A program made the translations under genes and the position numbers. This document shows positions 11,340 to 21,999 of a stretch of 64,000 nucleotides of DNA, piece after piece (position 1 is the stretch's first letter; the number at the start of each line of letters is the position of its first letter). Below the pieces are notes generated by a model that was given only the letters and a program-made list of their open reading frames with translations, ran no database searches and was not told the origin of the DNA. Source of the stretch: Morchella semilibera (Eukaryota; Ascomycota; Pezizomycetes; Pezizales; Morchellaceae); the NCBI GenBank assembly GCA_009192285.1, contig WBVU01000003.1:3069973-3133972 (forward strand), in the 5' to 3' direction.

Positions 11340-13399
11340 TCTGGAGGACACCATTGTATGATTTTGCTAGGGATTTATTTATTTATTCTTTTATTTTAGG
11401 CGCTGGGTAATAGATTTGGCATGGGCTTTTGGTTTCTCTTCTTACTGTAACTATATGGCGACGGTGTTTTATTCCCCTTTCCCTTATTGCTTGATTTGGG
11501 AGTTTTTTTTTCTGTTTCTTTCGTTTAGGATATCATGACATTAATCTTAGCAACAACATCTTTGCTCTTCATTTCTCTTCCTTTTTTGTATCTATCTACC
11601 ATACCAATTCTCTAGCCGGCTCGATATAATATACCGTGCCACATTATTTCTTTTACCATACTGTCGCCTGCCCCATCTTCCCCGCTCGCTCACTCGCTCA
11701 TGCCCACCACAAGACCGGTCCGCGGAGGGGTAGAGGAGAGAGGAGGGGAAGGGGGGGGGGGGGAATTAAAAAATCTGCATACAAGGAAGGGGTAGTGCAA
11801 GTGTTTTTGTGCGACTTCTTAACCATCACAGGGTGAAGGTGTTTATCCGGCAGTTGGGACCAGGTTGCCGTTGTAACCGCCGTCATGGAATATCACTCGG
11901 TTGATTATGGGACAAGGCTTTGGAAGCCTTGGCGGGGATATGAAAACCTCCAATAGAAGGGTAGCCATCAGTAGATGGTTGTCTTGGCTTATAATGTTTG
12001 TATTGGTCCTTAAAATACTGGAAGGACCACCTGGACTTTGGATATGGGGACACATGATAGAGTGGCAAAAGGGTATATCAGTTGCTGCCCCCCCGACAGA
12101 AACCTAGTGGACTGTACTCCTGTCTCTAAGCACCTGTGTAGAGGATAAAGAGATGGGGTCAGGTATGAGTATGTAATATATGGAGTAATATGTTTAGGCG
12201 AAAGCGGGCTCTCTGTGGCGGAAGTTTCACTTGGGTGTGCGGAAATCACAGTAAATCACTCGGTCGATCAACACCCCCAGCTGTTTAAGATATTGACTGT
12301 AGTAGTGGAATAAATCCTTGTCGTGTCCAAATGCGGTACATAAGGGGGCTTAGTAGCCCTTTAGTAGTAGTATCTGCCCTCTGGCAAAAAGGAGACAGTA
12401 ATAATATAATAAGCATGGTCCATGGAGACCCCGCCACAATTACTACAGCTAGGGTATACACACCTTCCAAGGCTCACACATATTTCCGGCCACATTATTA
12501 GTCCATTGATCCAGCAACCCATGGCCACATGTAGAACGTATAATGCCACGTCACTGTCTAGGGGAGTTGCCATTCCTATAAAAATTTCACTCCAATACCA
12601 ACGTCAGCTCACACCTGCCAACATCCAAGACCTGTTGTCGAAGCTAACATCCCCAAGGACGGTAAAGGTCAACTCCAGTGGTTGGGACTAATGTTTAACG
12701 GTATTCGCTTAGCGTGCTTACTATAGCTAGTCTCAAGCAGTGGGGAATTACATGTAGTTCTTGTCACTGTTTTAGATACAAGGTTCAGGCGCCATGATAG
12801 GTAGCATAGGTTTGTCAAACTAATTGTTGTTTATGCAGCATGTCGAGTCTGGTAATTAATGAATTAAACCAAAACCCCCCCCCCCAAAAAAAAATGTCGA
12901 GTCTGTAGTATCACGTGGCGTGGGTTAGGGTTGAACCTTTCTTTGTGGGCTCAAACTTGGTTTCAATCTCCGTACATGATATCACAGATTGGATATGTTG
13001 TAGATAAAGAAGGGATCCGTTCTTTGGATGGAATATTTCCAACCCGCAGCACCATACCAGGGAGGTTGAGGTTTGAGGTATTTTGTGGGTCATGACGAAT
13101 TTGAGATATTGTAGTCTCATACTGATAGCTATATATATAGTTAATGGCTTTACTAAAAGAAATAAGGCATGTATGGGCCCCAGATCGCAAAAGGCCCGAG
13201 AAATTTGTATCTATAGGTCGTATGTGCATGTTCTCAATTAAACCAAGCAATTTAGGTCAGGCCGATTGCCCATCCTTAATTTAAGGGCATATTTAAAAAA
13301 ATCACGTAATTTTAATATAGGGGGTAGGGTCGATGGTTGCTAGTATCAAATCTACAGTTTTTAATACAATCCGCGCTCACATACAAAGTTAAACAAGCC
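11340..13399. other. Intergenic region between convergent genes
   Basis: No supportable gene. It lies between the 3' ends of the glycoprotein gene (+) and the quinone oxidoreductase (-). Contents are a G14 run at 11749-11762, two ATCACTCGGT words (11892, 12255), TACATGTA at 12749-12756 and a small insertion with flanking direct repeats at 12840-12905 (listed separately). Confidence 0.55.
12840..12905 (+). mobile_element. 42-bp A-tailed insertion with 12-bp flanking direct repeat
   Basis: The 12-mer ATGTCGAGTCTG occurs at 12840-12851 and again, identical, at 12894-12905. Between them are 42 bp: an AT-rich piece containing TGAATTAAACCAA, a C10 run and a terminal A run. Target-site duplication plus a 3' A tail is the signature of target-primed retroposition. 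The sequence shows only the repeat and the tail; that it is a retroposed fragment is inferred. A related 13-mer occurs near 6433. Confidence 0.5.
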
Positions 13400-14717
13400 T
13401 CAATCAACTGTACAAATAATCTTCCCTTGTGTCTTATTGCTTTCCATATGTTTATGCGCTGCAGCAATCTTCACACTATTGTTAGTATGCAACGAAGCTT
13501 ACATAACTAACATAGAAGGTTACTCACATCTTTCCAATTGTATGTCTTGTCAATGAAAAGTTTATACTTTCCATCCCTCAAGCCCGGCAGCCCCTCCTTC
13601 TGGAACTTATTCTTTAAAGCTTCCTGATATTCTGGCAACCTACTCCTCAATGTCGATCCCTCGATCCGCAGCCTCTTATATAAGATTGGACTCATATCAA
13701 ATTCTTTCACCATATTCCCTGAGAGTAGCGCAAGAAGAACGATTCTCCCATCCTTCGCCGCGACCTTAACATTCTTCTGAAAGTGAGACTGGCCAACGAA
13801 ATCAATCACTACGTCGACACCCTCATAGTTAGTCGCCTTTAAAACCTCCGAGGCAAAGTCTTGAGTCTTGTAGTTGAAGCCTGCCGTGGCTCCGAGGGTC
13901 TTCGTGCAGAAGTCGATCTTTTCGTCAGAACCAGCAGTTATATAGACGGCTGATGCACCATGAGAGAGGGCAAGCTGGATAGCAGCGATTCCAACACCTG
14001 ATGCACCTGCATGAATAAGCACTCTCTCGCCAGACTTAAAAGAGCCGACAATCCAGAGAGCTTGAGTAGCTGTTATCCAAGTTTCTGGAATTCCTGCTGC
14101 TTGCTCGTAAGATAGCTCGTCAGGCATGTGCATGCACATTTTCTCTGAAACGGCAATGAACTCCGCATATGCCTATTCCAGGACTGAAGATTAACCTATA
14201 GCTCTGAGTCTCTTATATATAGATAGGGGATATGAGTGAGTACTAACTCCTCCATAAGCTAGGCCAAAGACCTTCTCGCCCTCCCTGAAGTCAGTAGCAC
14301 CTTCACCCAGCTTTTCCACAATCCCCGAAAACTCAACGCCCAGTGTTTTTGGTGCCTGGGGTGGGACTGCGTACTTTCCTTCTCTCTGTGATAGGTCTAG
14401 GTTTATATAAGTATGTGTTTATCTTGTACGAGAGGCTATTATTCCTGAGGGCTTTAAAGCATACCCATCCTGTTTAACCCAAAGGCCTTATCTTCGTTAG
14501 CAATATGCCACTAAAAGCTATGCATATTTTTCCTACCTTGACCCGTACAAGGACATCTCCATTCTTTAAAATTGGTGTATCAACATTCTCATTAATGAAC
14601 AATGATTCGGCAGGACCAGTCCCGTTCTTGATATCTATTTGTGAAGCATTAGCAGAGAATTAGAAACTAATATCACAAAGCCCCTGGGAGAAAGTTAGAG
14701 ATACCAATTGCACGCAT
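13400..14717 (-). CDS. NAD(P)H quinone oxidoreductase, PIG3/zeta-crystallin type (zinc-free MDR family)
   Basis: Soluble medium-chain reductase predicted to reduce quinones with NADPH. Six exons on the minus strand, all in frame: 14717-14705 (13 nt), 14634-14537, 14486-14465 (22 nt), 14396-14248, 14172-13528, 13468-13400; product 331 aa, normal for the family. Landmarks: N-terminal MRAIDIKNG, then NRMDLSQREGKYAVPP (the family's NRxDLxQRxGxYP segment), TLGVEFSGIVE, and the Rossmann motif LIHAGASGVGIAAIQLA. DVVIDFVG and a C-terminal MESNKTQGKIICTVD follow. No zinc-ligand Cys pattern is seen, as expected for PIG3/TP53I3. The tiny exons are supported because they restore the NRMDL junction exactly. 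The start is the only ATG that gives the family N-terminus. It lies downstream of HRP1 on the same strand, as a separate unit. Confidence 0.92.
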
Positions 14718-15544
14718 ATTGTGGATTTGTGAGAGCTATTGTTTAATCGATTCCTTAGAACTTGTAGTGGGTAACCGTAACAGTTCAGTGAACGTCGTTG
14801 GGCGGGGACTTTGATTGACGTCAATTCTTGGCAATTCTCTAGAAAGACAAGTCCAAGCGTGCCACAGCTTCTCACTCTGGACACAGAATTGATCTCAACG
14901 CACATTTAACATCACTGCACGGGGGCCGCAGACAGCCCTTCCAAGGTTAGGTGGAATAAAGCGAGGAGCATGAAATAAAAGCAAATCAGAGATTAAAAGG
15001 TAAGATAAATCTTGAAATCAGCCCAACCACGTTCACAAAACATCACTCAATCAATGCAAAGACGATCATTACTATCTTTGGTATGGACATTAGTTAGTAA
15101 TACACTATCCTACTCCCTACCTACATCGGGCTGAAACCTAGCGGTTGTGTTTTTTTGGTTATACATATACAATTTAGCCATCCTCCCCCTAGCCATGAAC
15201 ACAACGTAGGCTCCGGATATATCTTATAAAAGTAGAAAGGAACAATCATTTGAAACAGAAATAAGAAAAGAATATGGGAAGAAAAAAGAAGAGAAAGAAG
15301 AGAAAGAAGAAAAAATACAATGCATTCATTAACCACCTTCCCCTAGTGCCCTAAAAAAAAAGTAGAGAGAATACTAGGCCTGATCGTAAAAACAATAAGA
15401 TCGATAGCGAAAAAGGGAGAAAGAATAGGTAAGAGAAGAAAAGGGGACAAGAAAAAACACGGAACCACCCTAATCGCCTTATCCTACGTCAGCTTGGATT
15501 ATCTTCATTTACCTCCAATTTTGAAGGCCTGTATGACAAAACCT
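14718..15544. other. Intergenic region: HRP1 3' end and oxidoreductase promoter
   Basis: No gene is seen. The half next to HRP1 is very A-rich on the plus strand (T-rich in the HRP1 transcript sense), typical of a 3' UTR and polyadenylation region. The half next to 14717 should contain the oxidoreductase promoter. Confidence 0.5.
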
Positions 15545-18500
15545 CTAGCCGTTCCTGGCGTAAGGGTGATAACCACCCCTATACCCAGCGCCATATCCAG
15601 CACCGCCCCTATCATTGGCCCTTGATGCAGTTGCACCTCTTCCTCCTCCTCTATAGTTACTTCCAGAACCCTTTGCATTTCGTGGCCCCGTAGGCGCATT
15701 GGGAGGGGGTCCATCAGAACCCTGTCCATTCTGTCTGTAGGGTGTGCCACCTCCTGGAGAAGAGTATCCATGGTCAACTTCGCAAGATTTAGTGAAAGAC
15801 AAATGGGCCTGAGAGTTGGAAATGGGGGAGAGAGAAAAGTGCGAAGAAGAGGTAAAGGGTATATTATTATATGAATTACCAAATGAACCAGAAAAAGAGT
15901 TTTCTTTGTCGTTAGGATAAACCTCCGGTGGGTTGGAAACAGGGCCAGGAAAATGGGGGAAATAGTTCATACCAATTCGACCCTGCTGCATCATCTGCTG
16001 CTGCGGAGGCACATCATCGTACATCCCCTCCCACGAACTAGGCTGTGGTTGTGGTGGTTGGTAATCCCTTTGCGATGGGTGGTGCTGGAAATTTCTCTGC
16101 TGCCTATACTGATTCTGTTGTTGCTGTTGCTGTTGCTGCTGCTGCTGCTGCTGCTGTTGCATTTCATGGTAACTAGCACCGCTGTTATCATAGTTCCCAC
16201 CGCCTTGCTGTTGACCTTGAGGTCCCTGTGGTCCACCATATCCCATTTGTGGTTGCGGGGACCCATATCCTCCCTGTGGGCCTGACTGAGGGGGACCAGG
16301 TGAACCAACACTGGCCATGGGACCTTGTTGACCTTGTTGGGCTTGCATTTGCTGCATTTGCTGCATTTGCTGCATCATTGCTGGGTTCATAGCAGCTCCT
16401 CTGCCAAGCGCTTGCATTATTGCCGGATTCGCAATAGGCATTGGCCCAGCTGCACCTCGGCCCATAGCTTGCATTGCTTGCATGTATCTCTGGACATTCT
16501 GATAATATTGTGCCATTACCTGTGGTGGGATCCCGCCATAAATTCCCTGTTGGCCACCTTGTGCGGGTTGGTTCGGGGGAACACCGCCATTATTATAATT
16601 GTTAAGGGCAATTGCGGAACCATCGCGGTTTTCAAAACGGTCACGGCGGTCTGTACGGTCACGGAAAGACCCACCACCACCTCCTCCTCCTCTGTGGTCG
16701 TCACGTTCATCAAAGTTGGCGTTCATGCGCTCGCGGATATTGCCACGGGGCTGGGCTTTCTTAACTTCGATCTATATACAAGGAGTAAAGTTAATAAAGC
16801 AATAAATAATGGAGTCGTGTTTAGATATTCGTGAAGTGGTTTACAAACCGGCTTGCCCAAAATTTCCAATGTCTTACAGTCCAATGCATTTTCGACCGCA
16901 CCCTCACTATCAAACGTCACGAAGCCGAACCCTCTAGGCCTACCCGTGTCCTTATCCATCATCAAAGTAGCATCGAGAACTCTACCAAATTGTGTAAAGA
17001 ATTCCCTGAAATCCCCTTCTGAAGCTTCTTGACTTACACCCCCAACAAAGATCTTAGATGTTTTTTCTTGCTCATCCCGGGGAATAGCGCGCTTTGGATC
17101 AATCTAAACATTGCATTATTAGTAAGGAAGAGGAAGAAAAAAAACCGGGCTAGAAGTATAAGACTACTGTGGCTAGGGAAGAGGTAGGGGCACACACTAT
17201 TTTGCCGTCAAGGTAATGTTCCTTCACCATGACGATATTCACGGTTTTAGGGTCCTTGAAGGTCAAGAACCCGAATCCTCTGGATCGCCCGGTTGGGCCA
17301 TCGCGCATGACAGTACACTCGATAACCTCGCCATATTGACTGAAATACTCTTTGAGTGATTCTATATTGATCATAAGATACGCTTAGCAATTGATCAAAT
17401 ACAACGCGGCGGACTTATCGGGATTGGGTAAGAGTGATAGATAATGTCTCGTGTGGCCATACCATCGGTTGTTTCCCAGTTTAAGCCACCAATAAACATT
17501 TTCCTACACAGATATAAAAAAACACTAGTCAACTTCAACCCTCTATCTGCAACACAAATATAACCGAAAATTCAAGCACTCGGGTCCCCCATGAAGCGAG
17601 AGAGTAGGTTAGGTATAAGTCATTGTCACTGTTGGGATATGACAACGGTTTCCCCAAAGAGGTGGACTAGCGACCTCGAAGGTGAAAAGGTGAAAGGCAT
17701 ATTTTTCGAGGATTCTTTTTGTTGATGTAGATATTGGAAAAAAGTATCTGGAGTCCAAGCCAATCTTTGATTCCCATTTTCTTTTGCTCTCGTACACAAA
17801 CTATCCTTCGTGCATCTTAATGCTGTTCTGCTAGCTAGTTCTCGTATAGAAGTAGAGGTAGAGTAGAATAGCAGTAAGTAGTAGATGACAAAGCAGGATG
17901 CTCCCCTGTACTCCAAGGTCCTCTATCGAAATTTTCGCCGCGGTAGATATAGTAGTTATAGCTCGAGATAGTAGAGTTGTCGAAGTAGGATGTATGTACT
18001 TTCCACTCCTAATATGCCTTTATCTCATATCTACCCTATGCCTTTGACCTTCCTCTCAGAGCCCTTGTTTAACCAGCTAAATTCCATCGAAGAATACCTT
18101 GATACCAGTCCTAGCCTTTGTGTTCCCCCTCTCGCTTCATAGAATACCCTCACAGTGCAAACATAAAAAAAGAAGTTTAATATAAATACGCACCCGTCCT
18201 CCTTAATTGCTGGGCTTCCGGATACCTGTCCATCTCCATAACCCCCTGCTCCACCAGATCCATCATACCCATATCCACCGTAAGCACCATTGTCATTACC
18301 ATTAGAGCCACTCATAGCAGCATCCCATCCAGAATAGGTGTCAGCTTCTTCCTCAATAGCGTACGGGTTCTCAATTTTGACAGGCTGCTGCTGGTTAATA
18401 GGAGTGGGTTGAGAAGGGGGAGGGGCTCTAGGGTCAACCGCTTTTTGGGCAACAGCAGGGGCAGGAACAGCCTCTTGCACATATGGGGTTGCTTGCACAT

Positions 18501-18752
18501 TATTGTCAGTGATTGGGGCAGCAGCTTGGGCAGCCGCTACCGCAGGAGCTGGTGTAGATACAGGGGCCTGTGCAGGTTTCGATTGCTCTGCCTGTGTTGT
18601 CTTTGAGGGTTCATCGTCGCCGTAGCTATAAAATCAGGAGGATTAGCAATGACGCGCCTCACACGAGATAAAGCCATCAGCTCAGCTGATCAGAGAATTG
18701 ATACTCACAGATCAGCAAAGAGATCATCATCCATCAGTTCGTCGGCCTCCAT
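15545..18752 (-). CDS. HRP1: Hrp1/Nab4-type RNA-binding protein, two RRMs with Gln/Gly-rich tail
   Basis: Homologue of yeast Hrp1 (CF IB), a shuttling hnRNP that binds the polyadenylation efficiency element and acts in mRNA 3'-end cleavage and export. Six exons: 18752-18709, 18625-18194, 17503-17463 (41 nt), 17361-17198, 17103-16849, 16771-15545; about 720 aa. The N-terminus is acidic (MEADELMDDDLFADLYGDDE), then Ala/Pro/Gln-rich. RRM1 starts with KMFIGGLNW near residue 160 and has SRGFGFLTF. RRM2 has KIFVGGV near 244 and PRGFGFVTF. KRAIPRDEQEK links them, as in Hrp1/Musashi-type tandems. The tail has RGG-like and Met/Gln-rich blocks and a run of about 16 Gln encoded by CAG/CAA. Intron 2 (18193-17504) is 690 nt, about ten times its neighbours. 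A possible in-frame intron lies at 15972-15778. Every splice junction keeps frame. Confidence 0.93.
16115..16160 (-). repeat. CAG/CAA trinucleotide repeat in HRP1
   Basis: An interrupted CTG/TTG repeat on the plus strand that encodes the polyglutamine run in the C-terminal low-complexity tail of the HRP1 product. Length polymorphism is likely. Confidence 0.85.
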
Positions 18753-19536
18753 TGTGAATAGCTAAGAGTTTTTGTTAATGGGGCACTGGTTGGACAAAGG
18801 TGGTTGTAGCTATTGTGTTAGAACGTCGACACAAGGGTGGTGGTGGTGGAAGAGAGACGGAAGGGGAGTTGTTGATTTAAGTGGGATCAAGGAGGCTCCG
18901 AAGGAGTGTGGGCGTATTATAGATGCGATGGACCGAAGAAGAACGCGGGTTAGGTCTGCAAGGCACACAGAATAAAGTCGGCTAGCAGAGCAGGGGACGA
19001 GGTTCAATATTATGAAATCGGCCAATAGATTAATATGGGTGTGCAAATATTCCTTTTCGCACAGATTTCTTATATGTCGTTCGCGCAGACAAACCAAGTT
19101 CCAAAGGGGTTGGGGGAGGAAGTTGTGAGACTCTTCCGTGAATGGCGATGAGTGAACGTTTTGTATGGAGAGGTCTCCACAGTCTTGGCACGGATAAACT
19201 TCGTGATACTGACAAGACAAGACACCCATTGAAAGTAGAAGTGCCATACATACATACCTGAACGCATGGAGTAGATTTAATTGACATGGGCCTATGAAAC
19301 AGCATTCACCTAAACCTATCAGTCCAGTGATACAAATACACATAACTAACGCTTTTTTTTTTGAGAGGGAGCACTATCAGGCGTTCCCGCTTGACGATCT
19401 GCTTGGTAGCATTACATACATGCGATACAGACAGTAACTCTTGCTCTCGCTTCATTCTATCATCTTGCCGCCCCGCCTGTACACCCCTCTCCCCCACACG
19501 CCCACCGCCGCCGACTTCCCCGGCTTATTTCTCACG
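18753..19536. promoter_or_regulatory. Divergent upstream region of HRP1 and GYP1
   Basis: About 0.78 kb separates the HRP1 start (18752, minus) from the earliest candidate start of GYP1 (19537, plus). It contains no supportable gene and must carry the HRP1 promoter. The final 100 bp before 19537 is strongly pyrimidine-rich, as in fungal core promoters and leaders. No specific operator was identified. Confidence 0.45.
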
Positions 19537-21999
19537 ATGCGCGGAATATGGTCTCAGTCAAAGCAAGATCCACAGCAACAGGTATGCACTTGCTCCTTCT
19601 CTCGTCATGTTTGCTTTGGTGGGCAATGCAGCTACTCTCTGGAGTCTCGACTTCTACCTACTGTACCATCGTCATCTACCACTCAAGTACATGTACATGC
19701 TACAAGCGCATAAACATCCTCGCCCTCATGTTTTCCTCAATATTACTCTTCTTTGTCTATGCTTCTCGCTTACATCCAAGCGAATCCGCTAACACCCCGC
19801 CTTGCATTGAACTGCGTAGGAAATGGTACAAGTTGGCATGTAGTCCATCTCCCTCATCCGCTCACGCTCTTTCACCCAAAATATAAATATCTCGGAGCTT
19901 ACCAAAAGTTCAATATGCTAATGCAATGTCCCGTATTGTTATCCTGGGTGTAGATCGTTCAGAGTAATTCCCCCAATGATGTGCTTCTTGTTGCTGTGGC
20001 AGCACGATATTTACACCTTCCGTATGTGTTTCTAACACTACGAGTAAACTAGTTCACCCTCGCCCTTCTGGAGAGGTCGTTCGAGTAACTCAACTTCTGC
20101 CCCTCAGCGTGACAGCTCGCAGTTGGTACCCCCGTGCTCTTTTCCCAAGGGCCTCCTCCCCGCTGACATGGAAGGATGGCTGTAGGACTCGAGACCCCTC
20201 CAAAATTGTTGGGGCTGCTTATTCCCATGCAGATATGTTGAAATTTGAGTCACTGTAATGCTTTCCCTCCGTTAACCACCTTAAAAGCATCACATATCTC
20301 ACTACTATAGTAGCTCTGTGCGGCCCAAAACCCCACCACCTTCTATACCTTCTCCCCCACTTCCTACCCCAACCCATCGGCCTGGGAGAAATTTCACAGA
20401 CTTCATGTCTCAAACGGATGATGATTGGGATGCGGACGTGAAAGATGAGACCGCAGATGATTTTCTTCAACAGAAAATAAAGCCCCCGCGGTCCATCGAG
20501 CACCGACCAGCCGTCAGTTCTAAGCTCAGTGGCAATGGTAGCTCTACAGATCTTTCCCGAGCACCAACATATCCAAGTCCTAGGAGGAAAGACACTCAGG
20601 GACTGAAGCCGCAGTTCGAGGGCCTTGTTAGGGGTGAGTTCCTAATTTCTTTACGAAAAGTATGGATCCAATGCCTGGTACAATAAGCTGAAAGCCCTAT
20701 TTTTATTTGAATAAGCAAAGACCCTGGTAACTCCCTGCATATGATATACCACCCAACGTTATCTTCCGACACCCATACAGAGGCCGAGATTGAGAGACTC
20801 AACTCTCGTATCAAGCGTATAAATAAGTTCAAGCGTATACTCCAGTCCTCAACTGTCGATTTAAATGAATTGCGCGAGATATCTTGGAATGGCATTCCAG
20901 ATGAACTACGGCCCATGGCGTGGCAAATGTTGCTCGGATATCTGCCTGCAAATAGTGATAGAAGGATAAACACCCTGGAACGAAAGAGAAAGGAGTTTAT
21001 AGATGGCGTCAAGCAGGCTTTCGTGAGAGGTACTGCTGGTCTAGATCAGACTATTTGGCACCAAATATCCATTGATGTGCCCAGAACGAATCCACACATC
21101 CCACTTTATGGCTTTGAAACAACCCAGAGATCATTAGAACGCATATTATACGTTTGGGCGATACGGCATCCAGCTAGTGGTTATGTTCAAGGAATAAATG
21201 ATCTTGTGACCCCATTTTTCCAGGTCTTCCTTTCCGCTTATATTGGTACTGCCCATTTATCCGAGTATTTGGTAGCTCTGTCTCTAACATTTAGATAGAT
21301 GGAGAAGTGGAGACCTTTAATCCTAACTCCCTACCTAAAGAGGTCCTAGACGTTGTTGAGGCAGACTCTTTCTGGTGTCTGACTAAGCTCTTGGATGGAA
21401 TTCAGGATAATTATATACACACACAGCCCGGTATCCAGCGACAGGTTGCTGGTCTACGAGACTTGGTTCAGCGGATCGATAACTCGTTGACAAAGCATCT
21501 TGCTGAACAAGGCGTCGAGTTTATTCAATTCAGTTTTCGATGGATGAATTGCATGTTAATGAGAGAGCTTAGCGTGAAGAATACTATCAGAATGTGGGAT
21601 ACTTATATGGTAAACTTGCGGATGCTCCTGTGGATGTAACCCTATTAGATAGAGTATGACTAACAAACTCGCGAGAAATAGGCAGAAGGACAAGCAGGAT
21701 TTTCGGAGTTTCATCTCTATGTGTGCGCAGCGTTTTTGGTCAAATGGTCTGAACCGCTTCAGAAAATGGACTTTCAGGAAACAATGATGTTTCTACAGGC
21801 TCTCCCGACACAGAATTGGGGAGAAAAGGAGATGGAGATACTTCTAAGTGAAGCGTGAGCAGAACCCTATTGCCTTTAACCTACAAACCCGCCTAACTTT
21901 GGTCGCACCTCAGGTTTTTTATGGCAGAGTTTGTTTCGTAACTCGAGTGCTCACCTCCGGCAAGGTGGGGCAGCCCACGTCCCGACTATTAACTTATAG
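19537..21999 (+). CDS. GYP1: Gyp1-type TBC-domain Rab GTPase-activating protein (5' exons uncertain, apparent 1-nt frame break near the end)
   Basis: RabGAP of the Gyp1/TBC1D22 group, which inactivates Ypt1-type Rabs at the Golgi (family knowledge). Secure exons: from about 20312 to 20633, 20721-21245, 21299-21609, 21682-21854, 21914-21999. Landmarks: RPKTPPPSIP, DDDWDADV, SSTVDLNELREISWNGIP, WQMLLGYLP, then the arginine-finger block QTIWHQISIDVPRTNP and the glutamine-finger block GYVQGINDLVTPFFQVFL. ADSFWCLTKLLDGIQDNYI and FRWMNCMLMREL follow. The 5' end is inferred: a candidate first exon at 19537-19581 (MRGIWSQSKQDPQQQ) and a second at about 20109-20185 keep frame but need a 527-nt intron. 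In the last exon the T6 run at 21915-21920 should be T5 to give the expected FLWQSLF; uncorrected, translation stops at 21941. Confidence 0.85.
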
